A DNA stretch of 64,000 nt. Origin: Imhoffiella fuscus (GTDB taxonomy: Bacteria; Pseudomonadota; Gammaproteobacteria; Chromatiales; Chromatiaceae). The first letter of the stretch is position 1. The number at the start of each line of letters is the position of its first letter. Below, in pieces: positions 35,846 to 43,991 of this stretch. The stretch covers positions 43,654 through 107,653 of the forward strand of contig NZ_JBHUHX010000013.1 in the NCBI RefSeq assembly GCF_042682685.1. The letters run 5' to 3'. Made by a program: the position numbers and the translations under genes. The notes under the pieces are model-generated. The model worked only from the letters and a program-made list of their open reading frames with translations, was not told where the DNA came from and ran no database searches.

Positions 35846-36291
35846 CAGCAGTCCCTCGGGGTCCGGTTGCCGTCCTGATCGAGTCCGAGAACCGTGCAGG
35901 AGACATCGCCCTCGTGGTCACGGGCTTGAGGCCCGCTCGCCGTCGCTCGGGCGTTGAATCCGCTCGCGCTGACCGAGTCGAGGCTGAAGCGGTAATACCC
36001 CTCAGGACTGGTGTCGCTTACTCCAAGCGTGTAAGTGTTCGTGGCCTCCGACGACGCACAGTTGCGGGTTCCCGAGAGCCGCTGGGCGTACTGGGTGCAA
36101 TGGGCGCGAAACCGCTCTTGAGCGATGGCGATCGCCATCAGGCCGCTCTGGCCATCCGTGCGTCTGGCCTGACGAACCTGCTGCTCATAGCTCGGGATCG
36201 CGATCGTCGCCAGGATGGCGAGCAGTGCGAGCGCGATCATGAGTTCTACCAGGGTGAAGCCGGGGTGGTTCGGGCAACGCAGCGGGGGCAT
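35842..36291 (-). CDS. pilE: PilE-like type IV minor pilin
   Basis: A 149-residue prepilin. ATG 36291 gives the short leader MPPLRCPNHPG and then FTLVELMIALALLAILATIAIPSYEQQVRQ, the classic pilin N-terminus with Glu at +5; earlier in-frame starts give an implausible long leader. The C-terminus ends ...DGNRTPRDCW with a Cys, the usual PilE pattern for a C-terminal disulfide. It is the first gene of the leftward operon pilE-fimT-pilW-pilX-pilV. A candidate promoter lies at 36330-36356. Confidence 0.85.
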   Translation of the reverse strand: MPPLRCPNHPGFTLVELMIALALLAILATIAIPSYEQQVRQARRTDGQSGLMAIAIAQERFRAHCTQYAQRLSGTRNCASSEATNTYTLGVSDTSPEGYYRFSLDSVSASGFNARATASGPQARDHEGDVSCTVLGLDQDGNRTPRDCW

Positions 36292-36329
36292 TCGGGTTAC
36301 CGATTCGTGAATCTTTCGCGTCAGTCGCT

Positions 36330-36356
36330 TGTATACAATCGGTGTTTTATTTTCAA
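36330..36356 (-). promoter_or_regulatory. Candidate promoter of the minor pilin operon
   Basis: On the reverse strand TTGAAA (complement of 36351-36356) and TATACA (complement of 36330-36335) are 15 bp apart, slightly short of the ideal spacing. It is about 40 bp upstream of the pilE-like start. Confidence 0.4.
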
Positions 36357-36516
36357 CCCCGAAGAGGGCTGTCCTGTTCCATCTCATGGCTCAGGCGTGC
36401 TGGTGGTCGGGCGTGGGTGCGTCCGGGCTGCTGCCCGTCGGTCGCTTCAGGTATGATTCCCCCTCTAATGCCTCGCGCGTGGCGGCGAGGGTGCGAACCA
36501 CGATCGATCCCAGGGG

Positions 36517-37155
36517 GTGCCGGCTTTGCTTGAGTTGATGTATGCGGGCGGGTGGCTGATGGCCCCGATTATCGGCTGTTCCCTGGTGGCGACCGCGATC
36601 GTGATCGAACGGGCATGGTCCCTAAGGCGCAGACGCGTCCTGCCGCCGAATCTGCTCGCCGAGATCTGGCAGTTGCATCGTCAGAGGCAGCTCACGCCCG
36701 AGCGTATCGAGGAGATTCGCGACGGGTCGCCGCTTGGCCGCATGCTGGCCTCCGGGCTGATCAACCGACACCATTCGCACGAGGTGATGAAGGACGCACT
36801 GAACGATACCGGACGGCATGTGGTCGCCGAGTTGGAGCGCTTCCTCAACACCTTGGGAACTATCGCCTCGGTTGCACCGCTGCTGGGACTTCTAGGCACC
36901 GTGCTGGGCATGATCGATGTCTTCAGCGTCATCATGGAGTCCGGCGTGGGAAATGCCGGGGTGCTGGCGGGCGGCATCTCCAAGGCGCTCATCACGACCG
37001 CCGCCGGGCTTTCGGTCGCGATCCCCGCGCTCATGTTCCATCGCTTCTTCGACAGCCGGGTCGCCACCTTTGCGCTCGACATGGAGCAGCAGGCATTGCG
37101 TCTGATCGAGGTGCTGAAGGGCGAGCGGGAAGTCGCGGAGGGCGATCGACCATGA
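36517..37155 (+). CDS. exbB: ExbB/TolQ-type proton channel protein
   Basis: A 212-residue inner-membrane protein with about three membrane segments, including the N-terminal GGWLMAPIIGCSLVATAIVIE and two in the conserved GTIASVAPLLGLLGTVLGMIDVF and GISKALITTAAGLSVAIPALM region. The start is GTG 36517; the next in-frame ATG is 36538, which would drop seven residues. It overlaps exbD by 4 bp (ATGA). It should use the proton gradient with ExbD to energise an outer-membrane process. No tonB gene is adjacent. Location directly before msbA-lpxK-kdsB is common in this bacterial group. Confidence 0.93.
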   Translation: MPALLELMYAGGWLMAPIIGCSLVATAIVIERAWSLRRRRVLPPNLLAEIWQLHRQRQLTPERIEEIRDGSPLGRMLASGLINRHHSHEVMKDALNDTGRHVVAELERFLNTLGTIASVAPLLGLLGTVLGMIDVFSVIMESGVGNAGVLAGGISKALITTAAGLSVAIPALMFHRFFDSRVATFALDMEQQALRLIEVLKGEREVAEGDRP

Positions 37156-37580
37156 ATCTGCGCCCGCATCGGCGTGAGCCGACGGATATCAACCTGACAC
37201 CACTGATCGATGTCGTCTTCCTGCTGCTCATCTTCTTCATGGTTTCCACTACCTTCAAGGACGATGCGCGGCTGCGCATCCAGCTTCCGCAGGCCAATGG
37301 CGAGGCGGTGACGGCGGAGGAGCCAATGGTGATCCGTCTGGTGATCGATGCCGCCGGTCAGTATTACGTTGATGGCCAGGCGCTGGTCGATCCCGAGCCC
37401 AAGACCCTGGTGCGGGCCTTTCGTGGGGCGTTGGGTGAACGCAAATCGCTGCCGGTGCTGATCCAGGCCGATGCCCGGACCCCGCATCAGGCGGTTATGA
37501 CGGCAATGGATGTGGCGAGCGAACTGGGGCTGAATCGAATCGCCTTCGCAGCCACTCGTCCGAACGAGCAACGGCCATGA
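37152..37580 (+). CDS. exbD: ExbD/TolR-type biopolymer transport protein
   Basis: A 142-residue protein with one N-terminal membrane anchor (DVVFLLLIFFMVSTTF) and a periplasmic domain. The preceding TPLIDVVFLLLIFFMV contains the conserved Asp that carries protons in the family. It begins with an ATGA overlap with exbB and ends with an ATGA overlap with msbA, so the three genes are translationally linked. Confidence 0.93.
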   Translation: MNLRPHRREPTDINLTPLIDVVFLLLIFFMVSTTFKDDARLRIQLPQANGEAVTAEEPMVIRLVIDAAGQYYVDGQALVDPEPKTLVRAFRGALGERKSLPVLIQADARTPHQAVMTAMDVASELGLNRIAFAATRPNEQRP

Positions 37581-39397
37581 GCGAGAAGACGGTGGTGAGC
37601 GGAGACAAGACGCGGAGCGGGGATCCGGTGCTGTCTGGCGCCGACGCCAAGCAGATCTACCGGCGGCTCCTGAATCATGTTCGGCCCTATTGGCGGATGT
37701 TCGTCTTCTCGCTCTCAGGCATGCTCATCTTCGCCGCCACCGAGCCCCTGTTCGCCGCCATGATGAAGCCGCTGATCGATGGCAGCTTCGTCGATCGCGA
37801 TCTAGACATGGTGCGTACCATGCCCTTGTGGCTGGTGGGCCTCTTCGTGGTGCGCGGCATCGCGGGATTCATCAATACCTACTGTCTGAGCTGGGTCGGA
37901 CGGCGTGTGGTCGCGGATCTGCGCCAACAGATGTTCGAACATCTGCTGCGGGCGCCAACCCGCTATTTCGACAACAGTGGGTCTGGACACATCCTCGCCA
38001 AGCTCACCTACAACGTCGAGAACGTGGCCAATGCCTCGACCTCGGCGGTCACGACCCTGGTGCGCGATGGGTTCACCGTGATCGGTCTCATGGCCTACAT
38101 GCTCTACCTGAACGCTGCGCTCTCGGTGATCTTTCTGGTCATCGGTCCGGTGATGGCGGGTGCGGTCAAGTACGCGACCAAGCGCTTTCGGCGTCACAGT
38201 CGGCGGATCCAGGACCGCGTCGGTGATATCACCCACATCGCCCAGGAGGTGATCGACGGCAATCGCGTGGTCAAGGCGTTCGGTGGGCAGGAGCGGGCGG
38301 CGCGTCGTTTCAGCTTCATCAACGAGAAGACCCGCTCGCTGCAGATGAAGATGATCGCGACCGAGGCGGCCAGCGTTCCGCTGGTTCAGCTCATCTCGGC
38401 GATCGCGATCGGCGTCGTGGTCTATCTCTCGACCATGCAGGGCCTGAAGGAGAACATCACGGTCGGCACCTTCATGTCGTTCGTGGTCGCCATGGGGCTC
38501 CTGCTGCCGCCGGTCAAGCGCTTGACCTCGGTCAACGCCCAATTGCAGCGGGGCATCGTCGCTGCGGAGAGTCTGTTTGAGCTGCTGGATGCGGAGGAAG
38601 AGGACGACCGGGGAACCCGTGTCCTGGAGCGCGCGGCCGGTCGTATCGAATACCGCAACGTCAGCCACTGCTATTCCGAGGACAAGGCGCCCGCCGTCAC
38701 CGATCTGAACCTGATCGTCGAGCCGGGCGAGAAGATCGCTCTGGTGGGCCATTCGGGTAGCGGCAAGAGCACCATGGCGAGCCTGCTGCCGCGCTTCTAC
38801 GATCCGACGACCGGCGAGATCCTGATCGACGACATCCCGATCCGCGACCTGACGCTCGCCAGTCTGCGCGATCAGATCTCGCTGGTGAGTCAGGACGTGG
38901 TGCTCTTCAACGACACCATCGCCAACAATATCGCCTACGGCTGTTCGGTCCCGCCGAGCACCTCCGAGCTGAAGCGCGTCGCGGCCAGCGCGCATGCCCT
39001 GGACTTCATCCGTGAGCTTCCTCAAGGCTTCCAGACCCTGGTGGGCGATCGTGGCGTCCTCTTGTCGGGCGGTCAGCGCCAGCGTCTGGCGATTGCCCGC
39101 GCGATGCTCAAGGATGCGCCCATCCTTATCCTCGACGAGGCGACCTCGGCCCTGGACACCGAGGCGGAGCGTTATATTCAGGCGGCCTTGCAGGAGCTGA
39201 TGCAGCGTTGCACCACGCTCGTCATCGCCCATCGTCTGTCCACGATCGAGAACGCCGATCGTATCCTGGTGCTGCAGGCCGGGCGCATCGTGGAGCAGGG
39301 GCGCCATTCGGAGCTCATGGCGTTGGATGGCTACTACTCCAGGCTGCATCGGATGCAGTTCCATGAGACGGACACGCAGCAAACGGCCTTCGCCTGA
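37577..39397 (+). CDS. msbA: Lipid A export ABC transporter MsbA
   Basis: A 606-residue half-transporter flipping lipid A-core across the inner membrane. About six membrane segments precede the nucleotide-binding domain, which has Walker A GHSGSGKST, signature LSGGQRQRLAIARAML, Walker B PILILDEATSALD and the His switch VIAHRLSTIE. The length is slightly above the 582 residues of E. coli MsbA because of a polar N-terminal extension. It overlaps exbD by 4 bp and is followed by lpxK 70 bp later. Confidence 0.96.
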   Translation: MSEKTVVSGDKTRSGDPVLSGADAKQIYRRLLNHVRPYWRMFVFSLSGMLIFAATEPLFAAMMKPLIDGSFVDRDLDMVRTMPLWLVGLFVVRGIAGFINTYCLSWVGRRVVADLRQQMFEHLLRAPTRYFDNSGSGHILAKLTYNVENVANASTSAVTTLVRDGFTVIGLMAYMLYLNAALSVIFLVIGPVMAGAVKYATKRFRRHSRRIQDRVGDITHIAQEVIDGNRVVKAFGGQERAARRFSFINEKTRSLQMKMIATEAASVPLVQLISAIAIGVVVYLSTMQGLKENITVGTFMSFVVAMGLLLPPVKRLTSVNAQLQRGIVAAESLFELLDAEEEDDRGTRVLERAAGRIEYRNVSHCYSEDKAPAVTDLNLIVEPGEKIALVGHSGSGKSTMASLLPRFYDPTTGEILIDDIPIRDLTLASLRDQISLVSQDVVLFNDTIANNIAYGCSVPPSTSELKRVAASAHALDFIRELPQGFQTLVGDRGVLLSGGQRQRLAIARAMLKDAPILILDEATSALDTEAERYIQAALQELMQRCTTLVIAHRLSTIENADRILVLQAGRIVEQGRHSELMALDGYYSRLHRMQFHETDTQQTAFA

Positions 39398-39467
39398 ATC
39401 GAGCTCGGTCGGGCGTCTTCCGACTGTCGAGGCGCGGACCGATGCCGCACGTGGAACAGGTGGCCTG

Positions 39468-40493
39468 ATGAACGATGCGGGAAATGACACCCTCGGGCCA
39501 GGTCGGCGAGTCCTGGATCCGGCCCCTGTCTGGTACGGCCGGCATCCTCTGTCGGCGGCGCTCTTGCCGCTGTCCTGGCTCTATTGTGGCGTCGTCGGCT
39601 TGCGCCGGCTCGGATACCGCAAGGGTTGGTTGAGTTCGACGCGGCTGCCGATTCCCGTGATCGTCGTCGGCAACATCAGTGTCGGCGGCACCGGAAAGAC
39701 GCCGCTGGTGGCTCGATTGGTCGACTATCTCAAGGCGCACGGTTGGACGCCGGGGGTCATCACGCGCGGCTACGGCGGGCGTTCGACTCGGTGGCCGCTG
39801 TCCGTGACGGCGGATTCGGACCCCGGTCTGGTGGGCGACGAGCCGGTCTTGCTGGCCCGACGCGCGCATTGCGTTGTGGTGGCCGGCTCCGATCGGGTCC
39901 AGGCAGGGCGTCTGGCGCTGGAGCTGGGCGGTTGCGATATCCTCGTCAGCGACGATGGTCTGCAACATTATCGGCTGCGGCGCGATCTGGAGGTGGTGCT
40001 GATCGATGGCGATCGTGGTTTCGGCAACGGCCGCTGTCTGCCGGCAGGGCCCTTGCGGGAATTGCCGGGCCGTCTGGCGAGCGTGGATCTGGTGCTCTAT
40101 AAGGCTGGCCTCAAGTCCCCTAGGCCGGCGATGCGCCTGGTGTCCGGTGCGGCCGTGAATCTCGTCGATTCCACGCGTACCCGGCCGCTGGAGTCCTTTC
40201 GCGGTGAGCGGTTGTGTGCCGTCGCCGGGATCGGCAATCCGGAGCCTTTCTTCGCCGCGCTACGTCGAGCCGGGCTCGATCTCGATGCGCGTCCCTATCC
40301 GGATCACCATGCCTATTCGGCGGAGGACATCCGCCGTTGGCCCGATTTTCCCGTCATCATGACCGAGAAGGACGCCGTCAAGTGCGCGCCCTTCGCCCGC
40401 GAGCATCACTGGTATCTGCCGGTGGAGGCGGAGCTGGACGAGACCCTTCTCGATGATCTCTTATCCAAACTGGCAGGACTGACCAATGGCTAA
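39468..40493 (+). CDS. lpxK: Tetraacyldisaccharide 4'-kinase LpxK
   Basis: A 341-residue kinase that adds the 4' phosphate to the lipid A precursor. The N-terminus after ATG 39468 runs through WYGRHPLSAALLPLSWLY to the P-loop-like GNISVGGTGKTPLV, with RGYGG and DDGLQHYRLRRDLE further on; all are LpxK signatures. AGGTGG lies upstream of 39468; an upstream in-frame start at 39327 lies inside msbA and is rejected. It overlaps kdsB by 8 bp. Confidence 0.96.
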   Translation: MNDAGNDTLGPGRRVLDPAPVWYGRHPLSAALLPLSWLYCGVVGLRRLGYRKGWLSSTRLPIPVIVVGNISVGGTGKTPLVARLVDYLKAHGWTPGVITRGYGGRSTRWPLSVTADSDPGLVGDEPVLLARRAHCVVVAGSDRVQAGRLALELGGCDILVSDDGLQHYRLRRDLEVVLIDGDRGFGNGRCLPAGPLRELPGRLASVDLVLYKAGLKSPRPAMRLVSGAAVNLVDSTRTRPLESFRGERLCAVAGIGNPEPFFAALRRAGLDLDARPYPDHHAYSAEDIRRWPDFPVIMTEKDAVKCAPFAREHHWYLPVEAELDETLLDDLLSKLAGLTNG

Positions 40494-41253
40494 TGGTTTC
40501 AAGGTTGTCATCCCCGCGCGTTACGGATCCACCCGTCTTCCGGGAAAGCCGCTCGTCGACATCAAGGGCAAGCCGATGATCCAGCACGTGGTCGAGCGCG
40601 CGCTGGGCAGCGCGGCCGACGAGGTCGTGGTTGCGACCGACGATCAACGGATCGCGGATATCTGTGTGCCGCTGGGTGTGCAGGTGGTGTTGACCGAGGC
40701 GGCGCATCGAACCGGGACGGATCGCGTGGCCGAGGTCATCACCCGTTGCGAATGGTCCGATGATACGATCGTGGTGAATCTACAGGGTGACGAACCCTGC
40801 ATGCCGGTCCCGTTGCTCGACCAGGTCGCCCATAATCTGGCATCGCTCGACAAGACGGGCATGGCCACCTTGGCCTATCCGATCCGAGACGGCGCCGAGC
40901 TCTTCGACCCGCATCTGGTGAAGGTCGTGACCAATGTCGCCGGCTTCGCCCTCTATTTCTCGCGCGCCCCGATTCCCTGGCATCGGGACGAGTTCCTCGG
41001 CAAGCATGCGGCCCTGCCGTCCTCGGTCGGTTTTCTGCGCCACATCGGGCTCTACGCCTATCGCGCCGCCTTCCTCAAGCGCTACGTCCATCTGGATCCC
41101 TCTCCGCTCGAACTGGCCGAGTCGCTCGAACAGCTGCGGGTGCTTTGGCATGGAGAGCGTATCCATGTCGGTCTTGCGGTCGAGGAGCCGGGGCCGGGCG
41201 TCGATACCTCGGACGATCTCGCGCGCGTTGCGGCCTATCTGGCCAATGCGTGA
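40486..41253 (+). CDS. kdsB: CMP-KDO synthetase
   Basis: A 255-residue cytidylyltransferase activating KDO for lipopolysaccharide core synthesis. The N-terminal PARYGSTRLPGKPL and VNLQGDEPCMP are family motifs; DQVAHNLAS and RHIGLYAYR follow. It overlaps lpxK by 8 bp and closes the exbB-exbD-msbA-lpxK-kdsB operon. No forward terminator is obvious: the hairpin downstream has its U-run on the other strand. Confidence 0.97.
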   Translation: MANGFKVVIPARYGSTRLPGKPLVDIKGKPMIQHVVERALGSAADEVVVATDDQRIADICVPLGVQVVLTEAAHRTGTDRVAEVITRCEWSDDTIVVNLQGDEPCMPVPLLDQVAHNLASLDKTGMATLAYPIRDGAELFDPHLVKVVTNVAGFALYFSRAPIPWHRDEFLGKHAALPSSVGFLRHIGLYAYRAAFLKRYVHLDPSPLELAESLEQLRVLWHGERIHVGLAVEEPGPGVDTSDDLARVAAYLANA

Positions 41254-41284
41254 GACGGGGCCTCGACGAGGTTGGGCGCCGAGC

Positions 41285-41444
41285 AAAAAAAACCCCGCGT
41301 AGACGCGGGGCGAATCACCACTGAGGAGGTCAGAGAACGGAACAGAACGATTGAGAAATGTCTCGCTATTGCTAAAGCACTAGTCGTGCCATCTCTTTCT
41401 GTTGTCTCGTTCAATGGTTTATCAAGAGCTTATTGTGATTCGCC
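41285..41444 (-). ncRNA. Candidate reverse-strand small RNA with its own terminator
   Basis: On the reverse strand a perfect terminator (CCCCGCG-TCTA-CGCGGGG, 41293-41310, then U8 at 41285-41292) has no gene upstream of it. Just before it, GTGATTCGCC (reverse complement of 41309-41318) is fully complementary to GGCGAATCAC (reverse complement of 41435-41444), forming a 10-bp closing stem. AACAGAA/TTCTGTT, GAGA/TCTC and GCAC/GTGC pairs nest inside. CCUCCU, an anti-Shine-Dalgarno sequence, lies in an apparently unpaired part near the 3' end. The promoter and exact 5' end are not established. Confidence 0.55.
41293..41310 (-). terminator. Orphan Rho-independent terminator on the reverse strand
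   Basis: Perfect 7-bp stem CCCCGCG/CGCGGGG with loop TAGA; the A8 run at 41285-41292 becomes U8 on the reverse strand. No reverse-strand gene is found between it and 42041. Confidence 0.85.
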
Positions 41445-41636
41445 GGTATTCTTGGCGGCGATCCGCCTCTTCTTTGCGCGATAGAGGGTCCGAGATGACG
41501 TATTTGCACGATAATGGTGCGCACTAGATCGCGGATGGCCTATTTCTGTGTCTTTAGTGCAACCGATTCGCCGGCTTGACGCTGTGTTTGGCGTGAGGAG
41601 CCCCAACGGTCGCCAATTTTGGGAGCAGACCCGACC

Positions 41637-42125
41637 ATGAGTGACGAACCCAAGGTCAAGATTCTCTTCGTGTGCATGGGCAATATCTGCCGTTCGCCGA
41701 CCGCCCATGGCGTATTCAGGAAACGGGTGATGGATGCCGGTCTGTCGCATCTCATCGAGATCGATTCGGCTGGGACGCATGCCTATCATCTGGGCGAGGC
41801 GCCGGATCGGCGGGCGCGAGAGACGGCCCGCGCGCGTGGGATCGACATCGGTGATCTGCGCGCTCGGCGCGCGCTCCGAGAGGACTTCCATCGCTTCGAC
41901 TATGTCCTGGCGATGGATCAGGACAACTACGAGAGTCTGTCCGAGCTCTGTCCCGATGGGCTTGAGTGGAAGCTCAAGCTCTTCCTCGACTTTGCGCCCG
42001 ATCTTCCAGAGCGTGAGGTGCCTGATCCCTACTACGGCGGTCAGCGCGGGTTCGAGCGGGTATTCGATATGCTTGAGTCGGCCGCCGAGGGGCTTCTCGC
42101 GGACGTCACCAGCCGGCATCTCTGA
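41637..42125 (+). CDS. Low-molecular-weight protein-tyrosine phosphatase
   Basis: A 162-residue phosphatase with the P-loop C13-MGNIC-R19-SP (CX5R) and the general acid Asp in VPDPYYGG. The upstream GGGAG is about 11 nt before ATG 41637, and an in-frame TTG at 41619 would add six residues. Relatives with this size include Wzb/YwlE-type enzymes acting on protein-tyrosine or arginine phosphate; the substrate here is unknown. No tyrosine kinase is next to it. Its 3' end overlaps the convergent deacetylase-like gene by 85 bp. Confidence 0.93.
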   Translation: MSDEPKVKILFVCMGNICRSPTAHGVFRKRVMDAGLSHLIEIDSAGTHAYHLGEAPDRRARETARARGIDIGDLRARRALREDFHRFDYVLAMDQDNYESLSELCPDGLEWKLKLFLDFAPDLPEREVPDPYYGGQRGFERVFDMLESAAEGLLADVTSRHL

Positions 42126-42841
42126 TCGGCCTCGGCGTCCACCGCGCCGTATTCGGCGTGGATGGAGAAGCGCTGCAGGTCCTCCTCCAGATCCTCGGCC
42201 AGCCTGAGGTCCAGGTCGTGCGGATGGATGCCGATACGGATCCAGCCGACCGTCCTGGCGCGATGCCGGTTGATCCGGTTCCAGAGGCGCAGGACGGGCG
42301 CTCGTCCGGCCGTGTCGGCCTCGTAGCCGAGCAGCGGCATGGGATGCAGGCGTCCGGTCTGGGCCGAGAGGATGCCCGAGAAGAGTTCGTATTGCAGGAA
42401 GGGCAGGTCGGCCAGTGCGCTGCGCTCGATCCGCCCCATGGCCCAGGCGGGCGGGACGTAGAGCGACGGCGGGCGCAGCCCCTGTTCCAGGAACCAGGCG
42501 TGGCAGCGCTTCATGAGCGCCACGATGCCGAGCGCGTCCAGCGCCAGATGTTCGGCGACCTGGCGCGAGATGAGGGTGGCATGAAGGCGGTGACGGAGGC
42601 CGCCGATGCGGCTGATCCGGTGTCTCCAGCCGTGACCGGCCAGCTCGTAGCCCCGCCGCTCGAAGTCGTGGAGCGTATCGATCGCGGCAGGGGTCCAGTC
42701 GGCGCCCGGCACCACCAGCAGGGTGACGGCGCTGATGCCTGCGGCGGTCAGTCGTTCCAGAAGGGTTTGGACCTGTTCGAGGGTCTCGGGCATGACGTCA
42801 TGCACCGAGACCAATGCGCGGATGCTGTCACTGTTGTCCAT
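42041..42841 (-). CDS. DUF2334-type polysaccharide deacetylase-like protein
   Basis: A 266-residue protein with the NodB-like (DUF2334) fold. An early catalytic Asp is in VSVHDVMPET, and HGWRHR plus HPHDLD supply the metal-binding His residues. The start is ATG 42841, which overlaps the glycosyltransferase stop by 14 bp. The C-terminus runs 85 bp into the convergent phosphatase gene and its last 25 residues are Ser/Arg-rich, as if the frame was extended by loss of an earlier stop. Role: probably trimming acetyl groups from a glycan or glycolipid made by the adjacent glycosyltransferase (inference). Confidence 0.8.
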   Translation of the reverse strand: MDNSDSIRALVSVHDVMPETLEQVQTLLERLTAAGISAVTLLVVPGADWTPAAIDTLHDFERRGYELAGHGWRHRISRIGGLRHRLHATLISRQVAEHLALDALGIVALMKRCHAWFLEQGLRPPSLYVPPAWAMGRIERSALADLPFLQYELFSGILSAQTGRLHPMPLLGYEADTAGRAPVLRLWNRINRHRARTVGWIRIGIHPHDLDLRLAEDLEEDLQRFSIHAEYGAVDAEADQRCRLVTSARSPSAADSSISNTRSNPR

Positions 42842-43991
42842 CGACGGTACTTGCATGATCGCCCGCGAGCAATGCCAGCCAATGCCGCAGGTTGCGTTGG
42901 TTGATGATGCCGGCCGCCTCGCGCGCCATTTCGGTCTTGTTCTGGAGGCTGGCGGCATCCAGTTGGCGGAGTCGCAGGAGTGCGTCGGCCAGATTCTCGT
43001 CTGCGCGAATGGTGAAGATGCCGCCCGAGAGGATGTCCCAACTGAGGATGCCGCAGGCCTCGGAGACGAGGACGGGGCGAGCGCGGGCCATGGCCTCAAG
43101 CGCGATGGTGCCGAAGGATTCCACCCGCGAGGGCAGCACCAGGGCGTCGACGCTGTCGATCAGGCGCAGGATCTGGGTTCGCTTCACCCAGCCGACGAGG
43201 GTCAGATTGGGCAGGTCGCGCGTCTCTTGTTCGAGCCATTCGCGCAAGGGACCGTCCCCCGCGACGATAAATTCGAGATCCGGCAGGCGCCGGGCCGCTT
43301 CGACCACGGCGGCCAGATTCTTTTCGGGCGCGAGGCGTCCGGCGAAGAGTATCCGCTCGATTCGGGGGCGGGTTGGCGAGAGGGCGCGATCGAGGAAGCG
43401 TTTCGGGATGGGAGTGGCCATCAGCGAGACGCGCTTGGCGCCGATCGATCGGGCGACTTCGACCATTTCGATCGAGTTGGCGAGCACCACCTGGCTCCTG
43501 CTGAACAGCAGGCGATGGCAGCCGCGCAGGTAGGCATTGGCGATGTGCGCCCGCACGCCCCAGTCCTGAAAGAGATTGGTGAGCGCCTCGAAGTGGGTAT
43601 GGAAACCGACCACTAGATGGATGCCGAGACGACCAGCGAGATGCATGCCGAGCAATCCGTATGGGCCAGGCGTGGGGACCACGATGACGTTGGGGCGCAG
43701 TCGCTTCAGGCGTTTTTCGACCAGGGACCAGGAAGGGATCAGGATGCGCTGCGTCGGGTCTCCGGGAAGCGGGAGTCGCAGCCCGCCGTGCCAGCGGCCG
43801 GCGCGGTAACGTGGCGCGACGAGTGCCACATGCGCCCCCCTGGCCCTCAGATGGTCGGCCAGGTCGCGGTAATAGGCGCCGACACCATTCCGCTCGGGCG
43901 CCGCGTCGGAGATGATGGCGACCCGTAGATTCCTTGCGGTCGCCATATCCTCGGCGGCGAGTTCGCTCTCTGCCTGTGATGATCTCAGCAT
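42828..43991 (-). CDS. GT4-family glycosyltransferase
   Basis: A 387-residue GT-B fold enzyme. After the N-terminal ISDAAPERNGVGAYYRDLAD, the donor site shows AGRLAPEKNL, and the conserved ESFGTIALEAMA motif with its Glu is present (about residues 295-307). The family transfers sugar from a nucleotide donor; many relatives are alpha-mannosyl- or glucosyltransferases of glycolipid synthesis. ATG 43991 overlaps the sulfotransferase stop by 7 bp; a start at 43946 is an alternative. It lies between a sulfotransferase gene and a deacetylase-like gene in the same direction. Confidence 0.88.
   Translation of the reverse strand: MLRSSQAESELAAEDMATARNLRVAIISDAAPERNGVGAYYRDLADHLRARGAHVALVAPRYRAGRWHGGLRLPLPGDPTQRILIPSWSLVEKRLKRLRPNVIVVPTPGPYGLLGMHLAGRLGIHLVVGFHTHFEALTNLFQDWGVRAHIANAYLRGCHRLLFSRSQVVLANSIEMVEVARSIGAKRVSLMATPIPKRFLDRALSPTRPRIERILFAGRLAPEKNLAAVVEAARRLPDLEFIVAGDGPLREWLEQETRDLPNLTLVGWVKRTQILRLIDSVDALVLPSRVESFGTIALEAMARARPVLVSEACGILSWDILSGGIFTIRADENLADALLRLRQLDAASLQNKTEMAREAAGIINQRNLRHWLALLAGDHASTVDGQQ

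Larger units (their letters stand above)
41254..41636. other. Gene-free region between kdsB and the phosphatase gene
   Basis: 383 bp, visibly less GC-rich in 41340-41560 than the surrounding genes. It contains a reverse-strand terminator and a candidate structured RNA, described separately. A short forward frame (41272-41484) lies across the hairpin and has no start context, so I do not call it. Confidence 0.6.

Noticed and set aside
35842..35895. Calcium-type loop at the end of the PilE-like protein
   Set aside because: The DGNRTPRDCW end fits the ordinary C-terminal pattern of this pilin family, so no metal site is claimed.
41285..41444. 6S RNA as identity of the structured region
   Set aside because: The closing stem and size are suggestive, but the sequence does not resemble proteobacterial 6S RNA and the pairing pattern has several hairpins instead of one central bubble.
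41272..41484. Small forward protein gene
   Set aside because: It lies across a hairpin and a structured block, has no good start context and no recognisable domain.
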